Notes: generated by a model from the letters alone, not told the origin. Positions 1-13,134 are shown, counted from the first letter of the stretch. The stretch: 64,000 bases of DNA from Pochonia chlamydosporia 170 (GCF_001653235.2 NC_035794.1:620001-684000), one strand, 5' to 3'. Program-made: numbers and translations.

Positions 1-725
1 AGGCAAGAGGGGAGAGAGGAGGGGCTGGACGTAGAGCGGCGCCGCAAAAGCGTTCCTAGTGCGCAGTGCGGCAGGCTGGGGAGCAAAAAAAACAAAAGGG
101 AAAAAAAGATCTCACCACCTCCACTTGCTTTGCACCAAGCTCCGATAAGGGTTTACTTGTGACACTATAGAATTATGCGGAACCCTGAGGTATCCTGCTA
201 TTCGCCTGCGTGCCATTTGCACTAATTAAGGCCGCCTCCGTCAAAGCTCCGGCCTTCAATTCTCATTGTCTTTGTCAAACACGTAATGAGCCATTCGCGG
301 CTCGTAAATGGGGCCACTGATGCCGGTGATAGGTTAACGAACAGAAGTTGTCTGGTCCCAATAAACATCAGCAACGTAATCGGAGCATGTTAGTCCACAT
401 GTGTGGCCCCTTGGACCCGTGCTTCTGTCCTCCATGAAACTTCTCTGTTCGCTACATACATACTATCACGTAACGTCTTGAGTAACGTCTTGGTTCAATC
501 ATGGCATGTTCACCACATTGTACCACACCTGATGCGCCTTTTCGACTTGTATGTGTCACTACCTTTGTTCAAGTAATTTACGCCAATCCAGTTGCATAGC
601 AGATCCGTGTTTGATGCTATCATTTTCGTGACAAATCTTTCTTTTGATTTTCATCATCAGCTGTAAATGCATGCTTGTCCTAACGCCTTGTTGTGCCGAA
701 AACTATTCCTTGATTTTGTAGCCCA
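1..725. other. Spacer at left window edge, downstream of PNO1
   Basis: No coding region could be supported here. The sequence holds A-rich runs near 86-110 and AT-rich unstructured DNA that includes the presumed 3' UTR of the minus-strand PNO1 gene. One copy of the dispersed GTCTGG motif lies at about 350-356. A gene continuing from beyond the left edge cannot be excluded. Confidence 0.4.
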
Positions 726-1634
726 TCAAAACCTTTCCTTCATCCTTGCAGCCACGGTTCTCAGGTTTCCATACACCTTGCCGGGAGGTTTGCCGAGAAT
801 CAAGCTCACCACTGACTCTCGTGCCATATGGATGTTCTTGAATCCACCTAGAATATGAATTTTTGAGTCGGCCAATACAATCCGTGTTCTGCTGGCGTTC
901 TCAATTGCGAATTTGGTCTTTCCATCCTTGCCAGCAATGCGACCAATCGCACGGGCTTGGCTGTCACCATGCATCGTTCTGACGTCTTTGATTTCGAAAG
1001 TTTCGATATACAAATCATCCAATCTGAGCAAGGCAACAGCGTCGTCCACGTCGAAACCAAGAGTGAATGCCTTTACAAAGTCTTCACCCTTTTGCAAAGC
1101 CCCAGAATCGGTTGTATGCTGTGACGTTCTCAACTCTACCGCCTTGCGTTTGATATTCATTCGGCACTGTAGCTTAAGGTGCTCAACAAGGGGAGGATAA
1201 ATCGACGGCCAGGCTTGTTTCAGGGGCGTCATGCGATGAGGCGGCACTGGAATCTTTCGAGTCTCTACTCTTGTGACGGGATCCTGCACATACATCAGCA
1301 AATCGCCTTCCCCCAGCCTTTGCAGATAGTAGATGATATACTCACGATATCTCTAGATGGAGCAAATCGCGGTCGGCCCTCTTCATCGATTGCCATTGAA
1401 TCTTCCTCCAATTCGTTCGTCAACGGCGCAATCTCTCCATCCACCAGCTCGGAGCCAGCCTCGCCAAGGAGATAATCGTCATCGTTATCTTCGCAATAAT
1501 TGTTAGTCTACTTAAACGGGAATACAAAGTCCATGCAATATGAAAAATTGTGAATTACCTTGAGCCTGAAGCGAAGCATCTATGGGCTCAAGCGGGGCAT
1601 CGTCGGCCTTTTTCAATGCCGTTGGGGCAGGCAT
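726..1634 (-). CDS. PNO1: Pre-rRNA-processing protein PNO1/DIM2 (KH domain)
   Basis: PNO1/Dim2 is a KH-domain RNA-binding protein of the 90S and pre-40S particles. It is needed for 18S rRNA maturation, partners the Nob1 cleavage step and acts in nucleolus and cytoplasm. Three exons on the minus strand (1634-1559, 1488-1346, 1283-726) join in frame to about 258 aa, close to the yeast length. The start MPAPTALKK was chosen because it is the first ATG of the open exon and both junctions (GTAATT and GTGAGT donors) keep frame. The N-terminus is acidic. The C-terminal half carries the family signature VTRVETRKIPVPPHRMTPLK, then GRIAGKDGKTKFAIENAS (the GxxG-type KH loop) and HILGGFKNIHMARESVVSLI. 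The C-terminal GKVYGNLRTVAARMKERF is typical. It is divergent from MDM31, with which it shares about 430 bp of promoter DNA. Confidence 0.95.
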
Positions 1635-2061
1635 GGCGGCTGCGCTCGAATAGGGGTTTATTTGTATGGCTTATGAATTCTCTCGCGGGAGAGCTTCTGT
1701 ACGTCGTCTTGAGGGATAATCTGTGTGTCTTGAAAGATTGGATTAAGCAGACGGTCAATTGAGGTATGGTTCAGTGGCCAGCCCACCACCGACTTTTGCA
1801 GTTCCCAGGATCTTCACGAAAATTTGTGGTGGGCTTATCGCAGCTTATCTATTGGCTGGATGCCCGCAGCCACTTTGGTACGTACCTGGCTCTCTAGCGC
1901 GTCATAAATGCCTTTTTATGCACTTTGGCAGAATCTTGGTTCTCGCCATATCAGCCTGCCTCCGAGAATCATTCATTCTTGGTGAGGGCAAACCAACATT
2001 GAATACGAAACCTCAGATCCAGCGCCAGAACCTACTCAACCAGGCGCCATGAACTGGAAAA
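1635..2061. promoter_or_regulatory. Shared divergent promoter region PNO1/MDM31
   Basis: This 427-bp gap separates the starts of two divergent genes and must hold both 5' UTRs and promoters. I see no clear TATA box. Short open frames here show no family features. Confidence 0.5.
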
Positions 2062-4385
2062 ATGTCTAAGGCCATTTCATCAAGGCTGCTAGGGAGCCAG
2101 GTTTGGTCACAGCGCCCGGCGCCTCCTGGAGCTAGTGTCTTCCAAATGCTGCCCTTTCAGCGGCTTAACCAACAAACGCAGTCAATGTCGATATGTCGAA
2201 AAGCAATGATATCGAGTCATAGGCGCCAAATCCGGACAGAAACCATTCAGCGCTGTTCGCAATCGCACTTGACGAGACGCAACCTTGATTGGACAATACC
2301 GAATCGATACTTACTGTCGACCTTGCGACACCAAGCACGGCCGCTTACTAGTCCCCGTAACAGGCTGGTGCATACTTCAATAGGACTCCTACAGTATCAG
2401 CAGCGTAGCTATTCTAATGTGCGAAAACAGACCCAAGAACATCAATCTTCAAGGAAACCTTACGACGGCCCAGAAGGAACCCAAACTCCACCGAACCAAA
2501 GACAACAGACAGCACCAGAACAGCCGACCAGTGAAGCCGATGTCGAATCAATAGCGTCCTCGGTCTCCAAGTATCTTCATCTGCCGAAATTGCCACATAG
2601 ACCAACAAAAGAAGAGCTCCTTGCTGCCGCGAATGGATTCTGGGAAAGGCTCAAAGTTCGTTTCAAATGGATGTCCATCAGGAGCATGCGCCCATGGAAC
2701 GCCGATGAATGGGGTGCCTTTGTGTCATGGTTCATGTTGGGACATATTGTCTGGGTTCTGGTTGGGACGACAACTTTCTTCTCTCTTCTTATCTTCTCCA
2801 TCAACACAGTGTTTGCACAAGGTAAGTCAGCTTGATGCCAGACCATCAGAGCGCAGCTCACGATTACACACAGAAACTCTTGCAAAGTGGGTTGGCGATT
2901 ATTTGACGCAATCTGCTGGCGTTACAGTGGTATTCGAGTCAGCCATTGTTCCGAAATGGAAAAACGGAGTGATTGCATTTCGCAACGTGTTTGTTTCTCG
3001 TCGCCCTGGACAGGCCAAGTCCTCGGTAAGCAAGGGCTCGTCAGATGCAGCCGCGGTGGCAGCTGCCGGACGCCAGGCTCAACTTGCTGAATCTTCTGAC
3101 CCGGAAGATGACGGCAATTATACACAATTCGATGTAACCATTGCCAATGTCAACGTCACCTTGTCGTTCCTCAATTGGTGGAACGGCAAGGGTTTATTGA
3201 AAGACGTTGAGGTGAATGGAGTTAGGGGAGTTGTAGATCGCACTTCAGTGCAATGGCCGGTTGAGGAAATAGATCCGCTATCATACAGGCACGAACACCA
3301 ACCGGGAGATTTTGAAATAGAGTCCTTCAAACTGGAGGACCTCTTGTTGACGATTCACCAACCTGACGATTTTCGGCCATTTTCTGTCAGCATATATTCC
3401 TGCGAGCTTCCCCGGTTGCGAAAGCAATGGCTGTTCTACGACTTCTTATCCGCCAATCACATGTCTGGATCATTTGATGGATCGCTTTTTACGATACACC
3501 CACGACAAGTTCATGGCATCGTCTCTCGCCAAGATCAAGGTGCCATGCTGGGCTTGGGAGAAGAAAACGCCTGGAAGAAATTCAGCAGGCTTCGCATTGA
3601 TGGACTGAGGATTGATCATTTAAATCGAGGGGTAGAAGGCCCTTTTGGCTGGATTTACGAGGGAAATGTCGACATTGTTGCTGATGTAATGCTGCCTGCC
3701 GAGACAGACGAAGGAATCACCAAAGTCATGACTGATTTTTATGACCAGTTGGAGGAAGTGGTCATCTTGAACAAGCAGCGTTTACTACCAAACTCTACCG
3801 ACAACAGTCCCGTCCTGGTCCAGTCCGGCCATCTATCAGAAGCAGGACATGTCGATGCTCCTGAAATTAGCGATGATGGCGAAGGAGGCGAGGAAGATCG
3901 CCGTTATCTTATCATGGACATGCGAATTCACATGAATGACGTGAAGGCTGCTGTACCTCTCTTCACAAGAGATATATCCTATGTCAACCAGGCGCTTGTG
4001 CGGCCAATCGTGGCATACATCAACGCCAAGAAGACTTATATCCCAATATCTTGCCGCATTGTCAAGCGTCTCAGTGATTTCGACGGAAGTTGGAGCGTCT
4101 TTGACTGCGGCTTAATGAATGATGCATCAGTCGAAACGTACGATGCCTTTGCCAAGGACGTCGAAGATCAACAGAGCCGCGTACGTCGGTTCAAGAAGGT
4201 TGGCTTCTGGACATTATCTCTAGCTGTTCACGCTCTATTCATGGGCATGGCAGGTAATGTGGTTTGATGCAATAATCCCTCATGACATCTCTACTCTGTT
4301 CTAATACCCTATTGTTTATATTTGCTATTACTTCCTGGCGTCATTCTCAGCACGCTTGTACTACTGGCTGGATATGGATTTGTAA
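2062..4385 (+). CDS. MDM31: Mitochondrial distribution and morphology protein, Mdm31/Mdm32 family
   Basis: Mdm31/Mdm32 proteins sit in the mitochondrial inner membrane and are required for normal mitochondrial shape, inheritance and nucleoid organisation. The N-terminus is rich in Arg, Ser and Gln without acidic residues, as in a matrix-targeting presequence. A transmembrane segment (ISWFMLGHIVWVLVG-type, about residues 222-250) follows a linker. The conserved core begins ETLAKWVGDYLTQ and contains AIVPKWKNGVIAFRNVFVSRRPG, GLLKDVEVNGVRGVVDRTSV and FSVSIYSCELPRLRKQWLFYDF. Intron 1 (2822-2873) restores the frame exactly. A second intron (4254-4350) is likely: it has a GTAATG donor and a TCTCAG acceptor and gives the end ARLYYWLDMDL, for about 724 aa. 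Without that splice the protein would stop at 4267. Family assignment is firm; the last exon is an inference. Confidence 0.88.
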
Positions 4386-5169
4386 TTTTTGGGGAAAGCA
4401 TTGTACTGTACCACAGCGACGGGACGGAAGGCGGTTGGCGCAGCGAGCGGTTAGGACACGGCGTTAGAATTAATACTCGGCCTGGGAGATACTGAACGGC
4501 GTTATGTGAACACACGATTTATTAGGGGTTGCGTCAAAAGAACGAGGGAGGGATGAATGACTCCGCATGCACATAGCGTTGCAACAACAACCAAACTATT
4601 AACATGCGGACTAATCGTGATCACCAAGTTGGCTCTTATCTTGATGCTCAAAAAATCGTCTTCAGTCTTGATGCTAAATACATGCCGTTCTATCCCATTG
4701 ACTAATTTCTCCTTGGAAACCTAACAATCCTGCAAAGATTTGCAAGCAGAGCCGAAGGGACATGCACATGCCAATTTCAAACTATGTATTATTTGCCCAC
4801 AAAATGCGAATAATCCATCTAATGCTCTCATAATCATCAAATCAGATGTCCTCAGCACGCACAACCCCGCCGAACTACATCCATCCCCATAAGTCCCGTC
4901 CCAAGAGCCACGAACCAGGCCTAGGGAGCGCCTTCCACACAACACAGGCTAGTGTTCTTGACTGTCGAAGTGCGGCAGTGAATTACCTGTTCGACGCGAT
5001 TGAACACTTTGTGAGCAGGTCCATGTTCGATTTCTGAAAAATTGGACCAGGTATTCGCCGCAAGCAGATAGAACGTTCCGGCTGTCCAGGCCGGTGGAAC
5101 ACCCCTACCAGGGTTAAGGGCTGGGACTGAGGATGGAGCAGCAGTTGCATTGAATTCTTATAAGCTGGC
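4386..5169. other. Convergent 3' spacer MDM31/HCR1
   Basis: This gap holds the 3' UTRs of two convergent genes. The first 110 bases keep an alternative open frame after the MDM31 stop, so a different last exon of MDM31 is possible. No other gene is supported. Confidence 0.5.
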
Positions 5170-6340
5170 TCACATGAAATCATCACTGTGAAACTGGTCA
5201 GCAAGACTGAAATGGAAATTATTAGTGAGATGGTTTGTACATACTCCCCAAACGCGTCCTCGTCGTATGTTGATACATCCGTGGCGTTGGCACGGTTGGT
5301 GACAAGTGAGGTCTTGGTCTTGGCGGCCTTGGTCTTCTTGCCAGTTTTATCAGAAGCCTTTTCTTCCTTCATCTTCTCATTGCTAAGGCGAGTAAGTGCA
5401 CTGGCAACCTTTTTCACTTGATCGCTTGAGAGTTCCTTGGCTAAATCTTTGGCAAACTCTTCCAAGAACAATCCATAGTGAGCCTTCTTGGTATTTCCAT
5501 TGACTATCGGTGCAAGCGTTGTTCGCAGAAGCTCGAACTGTTTCTTGGTCTGAGGATTGAAAAGTGGCAGAGAAGCGAGGTTTACAGTCTTGGTAGGGTC
5601 CTGCTCGTCGACGATGATCGCGGCACCGATGGTCGGTGCCTTGCGACCACTGCTGATGCCTACGCCGCCGAAGAGGTCCTCAGCATGGCGCAAATCAGCC
5701 TCCTGCTCTGTGCGACGAAGTCTTTCGCGGCGCTCGGCTTCGGTCTCGTCGTCTTCACTTTCTTCGTCATCCTCGGCGCGTTGACGAGCCCGACCGGCCT
5801 GATGCTCAGCGATGCGCTGGGCCTTGGACTTCTTATTCGCGGCGGCTTCTGCGGCGACCTTGGCCTTGGCTTCGGCAGCCTTGCGTTCCTTCTCGCGTTC
5901 TACCTCGGAATCCTCAGCAGCATCCCAGGATTCAAGGACCTTGAAGAATGCTTGATCAGCTACGTCCGAATAATGACTTGGCGGTTACTCCGGCGGGAGG
6001 GGATACAGAGGGAAGGTATACTCACATCGCTATCGTCTTCTTCATCGTCAAACTGGCGTCGACGCGCGGCAGTGACAGGAGGAGATGAAGGAGGAGTGCT
6101 GGAGTCGCTGTCCTCTTCGTCTGGGGTAAAGAGCGGTCAGCTAAAATGCAGCCCAGGCAGGTAAACAGGCACACGAATGCTATTCTAGGATAGGATGCAG
6201 TCTCCACAGAGCCGCATCACAATGACGGGGGCTATATCCGAAGATCTTGATCTGCTAACATGTAGATGCGCATTCTGGTGTCTGTTGAGATATGGAACAC
6301 GGAGGTTGAAGTTCTTACCCCACTGCTTTCGGGCTGGCAT
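5170..6340 (-). CDS. HCR1: Translation initiation factor eIF3 subunit j
   Basis: eIF3j/Hcr1 binds the 40S decoding centre, promotes eIF3-40S association and contributes to start-site selection, termination and recycling. Four exons are read on the minus strand: 6340-6319, 6120-6026, 5939-5245 and 5185-5170, giving about 275 aa. The first exon is only MPARKQWG. The last holds just the family end signature: the exon 3/4 junction gives FGDDDFM, the acidic-Phe-Met tail typical of eIF3j, and this is why the last intron was placed there. Other hallmarks are DDSDVLESWDAAEDSEVE near residue 37, a long Lys/Ala/Glu coiled coil, LFGGVGI, and the core KTVNLASLPLFNPQTKKQFE. A plus-strand open frame of 228 codons at 5478-6164 is antisense codon-bias shadow. 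Confidence 0.95.
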
Positions 6341-8826
6341 TTTGTCAAGGAGTTTCAAGGGCTTGTACTGGACTGTGAAAGAACGTAATGACGACTCAAA
6401 GCAAGATGGCAGCTATGTTTCCGGCAGCTTAATTAGCGGTAAATGTCCGTTCGAGGTATTCGGCGTCGCGGGAGTATGTTGCGAAAGGTGATGAGTGGAG
6501 GAAGAAGAGAAACTGGAATGGGGACATGAGGAAGGAATGATGAATTTTTTTGTGCATGTGCGGTTGCGCAGGCAGGCGACCAGACGGATGAAAGGGGAGA
6601 GGGGGGGAGGGACACACGCGGAAAGCCAAGGGAGGGGCGGCGGCGTGTCCTCAACCTGGACTGGTTTTGGTTTGCATTCAATGTCTGGTTCGCTTTGCGT
6701 CAGATGGGCTGGCTGCATGCTGGGTTTGACAGGCAAGGCACCAGACCGTGCTAATTTTCGCTTCAATGCTGACATCAATAGAATTCAAGCAATACTAGCG
6801 CAGGCAAGTAGAGCCGGAGGAATTTTTTTTTTCTTTGTTAGAGGCATCTCATCGGCTTTAAGCTCGTGAGTAGACTCTGGCTATCCAACTTTAAACTTAT
6901 ATGGCGCCTGGCCTGGTAACATTAAAACTTTGACTTTCAATGTTGGGAACAGACATGCACCGATCAAATGTGACAAAATTAAGTTCACTCGCAATTCAAA
7001 AGTCTCTTTCAAGTGTGCTAAAGCTACCATTCTCTGAGACTCCATGATAGTGCCCTTGATCTGCATGTGCATCAAATTGCTTCGCTCCTTTACATAAGAT
7101 GTTTGATGTTTCATGGGCATGTGGCTGTGAGGGCGCCATTGGTTTCATTCTTCAATTGACACGGACATCAATGATGGAACCGCGGGATGCAGGCCCCCCG
7201 TAGCACCACTATCGCCCTTCAAGTGTTCTCTAGGTCACGGCATCATGACGATTTGCAAGGCGCTTCAAGTTGTCTGACAGAACGTCTTTGCCGGCAGACG
7301 ACTGCTCATGAATCCGCTCAGCCCGACTGTGCCCGACAGCCCACAACGCGAGCGGCCAAGTATTGTACACATGTAGCAATAAGAGTCATACCTGCATTGG
7401 CGTCTGGTCAATCACACATTCCTGACGGCCACAGCTCGGATGATGTCACGACCACATCGTCACGGACCCAGCTCAGGTACTCTATGGGTTGTGGCTTGGT
7501 CTGAAAGTGCCAGCTGCGGCCCGATTTTCAGACAAGCCAGACGATCTGCCAATGTCAGACTAAGAGCAAAAACGGCTTGTTTATGCTGGAACTGTTCATG
7601 TTGGTGAACCTCTTCATAGATCCTGCATAAACTGCCAAACTGCTGCAACAAACTTAATCCTTGAGGCCGGAATCACAACCCAGCTATCCATCCATCTGTT
7701 GATGCAGACGTGAAGCGAGGCTTCATCTCTTCTGCAAATGAGAAGACGTTGGGCTTACTTTACTCAGACGTTTCTGCCCAAGATCCTGCGGGTGCACAGG
7801 CACAGTCGTCCTCGGCTCCACCAGCACCAGACATATGTGCAGGTCCCCAACGTTGGATGTGAGTCAGCGCTTCAACCATGTAAATGTGCCAGTGCGCCGA
7901 CGAAACGAGGACGGCCCAATACGGCACATGCGGCTTTGAAAACTTGGATTCTCGATTGCAGCGTCAGAGCTGCGATAGAGGTTAAGCTGTCCCCAAGCAT
8001 GTTTGTCAGATACACCTAGGCGAATGGTCGTTGGCGAGGAGGACGACCTCAACGATGTTCCTCGCTCTGTTTCATTGGTATCAACCAAGAGGATACGTAT
8101 TCAATAATGTATGGGTTAGATGTGATGTTGTGAGAAGCTGTCACACGCCCCTACTGCTTGGCATGGTTCAAGCTCTGAAAAGTTTGATTCGGTGGTTAGA
8201 CCAAGCCAAAGCAGTCACAACAATGACATTCGGTCCACGATATGCTAACATGCCTTCTACAAGCCAATTTGCCTTGCCTGGCGTGTGAATCAAAACTAGA
8301 CACGACAGGCTAGTTACCCAAATTATTATTATTTAAAAAAAAAAATACCCTTGTCGACGACAGTGGTGCATGTCTGGTAGCCATTTGATTTTTGTGACCA
8401 GGCTGAGCTGAGCTTGCCCGCTCAATATTCAAATGCCTGGTGTCCAGCCCACATGCAGTTTGGTATCAATTGAGGTCTGTACGACTTTGCACACCCCGCC
8501 AACCGCCAGGCTGGACCTCTTCAATGTTCCTCCACCTCCTCCCAGACTGGAGATCAAACCCATCTGTCCACACAAGACCCAGCACCACTGCTCATTTAGG
8601 GTCAGTGCCTTGACCCTGCCACACTCCGCCAAACTGTTTGGTGGATTTGGCCCTACGATTCTCCCTTGGTCAAGCCACCCAAACTACCCAGGTACTTGAC
8701 ACTCCGGTATTGCTCCGCCAGACCCTGTGGTGGGGAATCAACTGCACTGCTTTTTTTGAGTCACGATTGTTCTGCAAGTGGGAAGGAAACGAAAAAGTCT
8801 GGTTCATCTTGCGCCAGGAAGACTTC
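6341..8826. other. 2.5-kb divergent spacer between HCR1 and ArgRS gene
   Basis: This spacer lies between two divergent genes. Open frames here are short and lack introns in register, family motifs or a convincing start. It contains CT- and A-rich runs, a TTCAATGTCTGG composite motif at about 6677-6689 and a TGTCTGG motif near 8371. The ArgRS-proximal 300 bases are pyrimidine-rich, as expected for a fungal 5' leader. Confidence 0.45.
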
Positions 8827-11793
8827 ATGACAGCTCGTCCAATCTCGCCTTCCAACTTCCTCTCTAACATTTCGATTTCTTCTCGTCCGCGACGACCATT
8901 ATACCAGGCTAGACGCCTTTTCAACACATTCCCTCGACCGTCCCGAATCTCGACCATTCCCGTCACAGCTCACATTGTTGTTGCCAACGCCCTTCAGACG
9001 TCCAATCGTTCTATCTGGCGCTCTAAATCGATCCTGTTACCGCCCCAGTTGCTGTGTCGAACCACCACTACCACTACAATGGCCCAGATGAACATTATGG
9101 ACCAGCTTGCCCAACGGGTTGAAGGGTTATCGCTCGCCGGCCTCGCGCAGAAGTATCCAACTGCCCACCCTGAGATCAATCCCCTTGACCTATATCGGGC
9201 ACATCTTAGCGATGTCATGTCCAAGATATCCGGCGTCGAGACCTCCATCATTTATCCTGTGGTGATGTGGACTCAGGGTCTTGACAAGGGTGATTTCGTC
9301 GTGGCAGTTCCTGCACTCCGGATCAAGGGCCAAAAACCTGACGTCTTGGCCCAAGAGTGGGCCGAGAAGGTACTGCTGAACTTGAAGAATGGTATTTGAT
9401 ATAAAGTCTTTTACTGACATATATCGAACCATAGTTCCCTGAGGACGACCCTCTGTTCAAAAAGCCTGCACTTAGCGGACACTTCATGTCCTTCTTTCTC
9501 AAGGGAGAACCCCTTGTCGAATCCATCATTCCTTTGGTGAGGAAAGCCGGAAAGAGCTTCGGTACGTCGTGTTTAGATTGAGCTTGGGAATCGAGTGCGC
9601 TAATTGAGCACAGGTAAAAACCATTTCAACGGTCTTCGGGATCCCAAAGACCCTGCCTCTGGCCAGAAACGCATTGTACGGCTTCGCACTTTGATTAACC
9701 TGTCGTCAGGATGCTAATTTTTTTTTAGATCGTTGAATTCAGCTCCCCAAATGTTGCCAAGCCGTTTCACGCCGGTCATCTTCGATCTACCATTATTGGC
9801 AGTTTCATTGCCAACGTCTACGAGGCAAGTGGATGGGACGTCATCAGGATGAACTGTAAGTATTATCAACTCAACACGCCATACGTATAAACGAATTGGG
9901 TTCTAAATGCAATTTGAAGACCTCGGAGATTGGGGCAAGCAATATGGACTATTGGCTCTGGCGTACGAGCGAAATGGGGATGAGGAAGCACTCAAGAAGA
10001 ACCCCATTGACCACCTGTTTAAGCTGTACGTCCAGATCAACGCAGAGATGAGCGCTGAGAAGGAAGCTATTGAGGAGCAGAAGAAGGAGGGCAAAGATGT
10101 TAGTGCCATGGAAGCCAACAGCCTCGATGAGCAAGCCCGCCAATACTTTAAGCGCATGGTAAGATGTCACAAATGCTTGACATATGAAATTCATAATCAA
10201 AATCTTGTATTACTGACAGTGACACTATCAGACCGACAGGGATGAGGCTGTCCTTGACCAATGGCAGCGATTCAGGGACCTTAGCATCGCTCGATATAAA
10301 GGTTAGCCGACAAATCTTCAGACTGCAATTACCTACGCCTACACGTGTTCAGTTGCCATTGAACCGTTCTAGTTCGGTCTCCAGTACGCAAATTGACCAA
10401 TTCGCTGACAAATCATAGAAACATACTCTCGCCTTAACATCCAGTTTGACGAATTCAGTGGTATGTATTAGGCACCTCACTCCAAACATTCATCACTAAA
10501 TGTAGCGTAGGTGAAAGCCAGGTATCTGAGGAGTCAATGGCCAAAGTGGCAGAGGAGATGAAGGAGAAGGACATTTCTCGAGAAGACAAAGGTGCTGTTC
10601 TGGTGGATTTTACGCAGCTCCTCCCTGGCAAGGAGGGGAAGAGGCTCGGAACCACCGTTCTCCGGTATGCTGAGTGCACTCAATGATACGGCAGCATGAG
10701 CGCTAATTTTTCCTGGTGAAGGAAACGAGATGGCACAGCACTCTATCTGACTCGTGACGTCTGCGAATTACTTGGGCGTGTATGTCTTGCTACCCCCTGG
10801 GCCTGCCCAGCTGGTGAACGAGCCGCTACAGTTTTGCTAACTGCTCTATCTTACAGTATGAGAAGTACAAGTTCGACCACATGATTTATGTTGTTGCAAG
10901 CCAACAGGACCTCCATCTTAAACAACTCTTCCAGATCATCGAGCTACTCGGATATAAAGACATTGCCAAAAAGTGTCAGCACATTAATTTTGGACTGGTC
11001 TTGGGCATGAGCACGCGAAGGGGAACTGTCAAATTGTAAGTTTTCAGGACTTATCACCGAAATGGGTGGCTACTATCGTCGATTATACTGACAAGCATAA
11101 TCATCAGCTTGGATGATATTCTAAAGGACTGCGCGGATCATATGCACGAGACCATGAAGAAGAATGAAGAGAAGTACGCTCAGATTGAGAACCCAGTGGC
11201 CACGGCAGACACTCTCGGTATCAGCAGTGTGATGTGCCAGGACATGAGTGGAAAGAGGTCAGCAGAGCTGCCGTTCTAGACAACCCTATGATCTCTCAGC
11301 TCACTAACCATCCCTTTAGGATAAACAACTACACATTCAACATGGATGCCATGACCTCTTTTGAAGGCGACACTGGTCCTTATCTTCAGTATGCACATGC
11401 CCGACTTTGCTCTATCAAGCGTCGTGCGAACCTCACGGACGAAGATTTGGACAGTGCCAACTTGTCCCTGTTGAAGGAGGATTATGCTGTCAACATTGTG
11501 CGCATGCTGGTACAATGGCCGGACGTTTTGCAAAATGCTCTGAAGACATTGGAACCAACAAACGTCCTCACATATCTGTTCCGAATGACGCATGTTATCA
11601 GCAGCAGTTATGACCACCTGCAAGTTGTTGGTAGTGAACGGGAGCTAATGAAGGCCCGTATGGCACTATATGACGCGGCACGATCTACGTTGGCGAATGG
11701 AATGCGCATTCTGGGTCTGACGCCACTTGAAAGGTTTGCAACATGTCTGCGCACGAGTCTAAATCATACAACTAACGGTATACCAGGATGTAA
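8827..11793 (+). CDS. Arginyl-tRNA synthetase, probable dual cytosolic/mitochondrial
   Basis: This class I synthetase charges tRNA-Arg with arginine. Thirteen exons give 639 aa from the inner ATG at 9079 (context ACAATGG) and about 723 aa from the upstream in-frame ATG at 8827. The extra 84 residues are Arg/Ser/Thr-rich with almost no acids, like a mitochondrial presequence, so one gene may serve both compartments through two start codons. Seen motifs: the HIGH equivalent in [42 protein letters not shown], the MSTRRGTV (KMSKS equivalent) segment, [20 protein letters not shown], and the anticodon-binding end LTPLERM. That final RM comes from a 4-nt coding last exon (11787-11790 plus TAA), which matches the conserved ArgRS C-terminus. 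All 12 introns keep frame. Confidence 0.95.
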
Positions 11794-13115
11794 ATGCCAG
11801 TAGGCAATTTGTGTTGCACAGATGAGAGCAGTGAAGACTTGGAGGGGACTCAGTTTACGGGAGACGCATGGTTGTAGTTCAATCGTACGATTACATTGGG
11901 CTCTAAGGACGGGGCAAGGAATTTAAGAGGGAGAGCGAACCCAGATATTGGCATGTGCGATTGACCTTGGACCTAAGGTGCAATCAATACAACAAGTAGA
12001 CCAACGCTTTATTAATCGGCGAAAGATTCCGTAACTTGATTTCACTCCCTGGTAGCGGATTGTCGAGCCGTTGGGCGAGCAGATCGGGGCAACTTTTGCC
12101 CTTTAGTTTCTCATAATGTGCGGAGCGAAGAGAAATGCTTGCGAATAGCCAAGGCAAACATAACTCCCCGAAGGGAAAGGCCAGACTTATTCCAAGTTCC
12201 CAAGATTGCGAGTCAGAATTGGTGTTCATCTAGGATTGAACAAAGAGATGAATTTCATCCCAAACACTTGATAAAGAGAAACTTCCGACTGGATGCGTCA
12301 ACAGTGTTGACTCGTTTGCACTCCAAATACCTACATAGGTATGGAGTACATATGTAGATGTAGCGAAGAGCACAATTTGCCGCATCCGGCAGTCTGGGTT
12401 GGTTGGTGGAGCGAGAGCAGCTTGAGAGCCATCAACCAGACATTGAATGTAACCAGACACCAGGCCAAACCATACTGTAGGTGCAGGTACTAGCTGCAGG
12501 TCCAGGTCTAGGTTTAGGTCCAGTTGTTCGGATGCACAGTAGCCGGGATCAATTGATGGGCCAGGCATTGATGACGTCGGTAGCCCAGCCGGCAATAGCA
12601 TATTCTAGCTTATTGCCTGAAAATGCAGAACGCAACTAAGTACCTAGATTTAGATGAGGCATGAAGGCCAATTTGCTTTCGGCGATCTCGGTATGACGGA
12701 GTAATGGAGCTGACATGAGCTGATCCTTCCAATGTTTGGATGGAGATCCGAGGTCAGGCCACGAATGAGCAACCGAGCTGTTGAAAATTATATCTATGCG
12801 CGTGACAGGTATAGCCTTGACTTAGGGATAGATGATGCTAAATGGGAATGGGGCATTGGAGCTTCAGGTGCGAGAACTGGATGCATCTAAGTGAGACCGG
12901 GATGACTCGGAGGAGGGGAGCAAAAGGCTCATGGGTGGTCGAGCTCAGGTGGACAGTCAAGACAGTGTAACGAGCCAAGTTGGGAGTTTGACTCACCTTG
13001 CTTGTGGGCATTCAATGTTGTCCGGAAGATCCCGACCACTGGCTTTGCTGGGGATTGTCAGCAGAACCCACCAAGTCGCAAGAGGCGAACCCACCGGCCA
13101 TGTTTGCGAGCACTA

Positions 13116-13134
13116 CCAGACTTGACATGTCTGG
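13116..13134. repeat. Inverted CCAGAC...GTCTGG pair
   Basis: CCAGAC at 13116-13121 and its inverse GTCTGG at 13129-13134 are separated by 7 bp, making a symmetric site about 700 bp upstream of the alternative oxidase start. The same hexamer recurs in other spacers of the window. Confidence 0.55.

Noticed and set aside
5478..6164. 228-codon plus-strand open frame
   Set aside because: It lies antisense to the eIF3j exons, crosses its introns and has no family features.
8638..8826. Upstream extension of the ArgRS frame
   Set aside because: The frame is open from 8638 but contains promoter-like sequence and Trp/Cys-rich text unlike a presequence. The ATG at 8827 is the better start.
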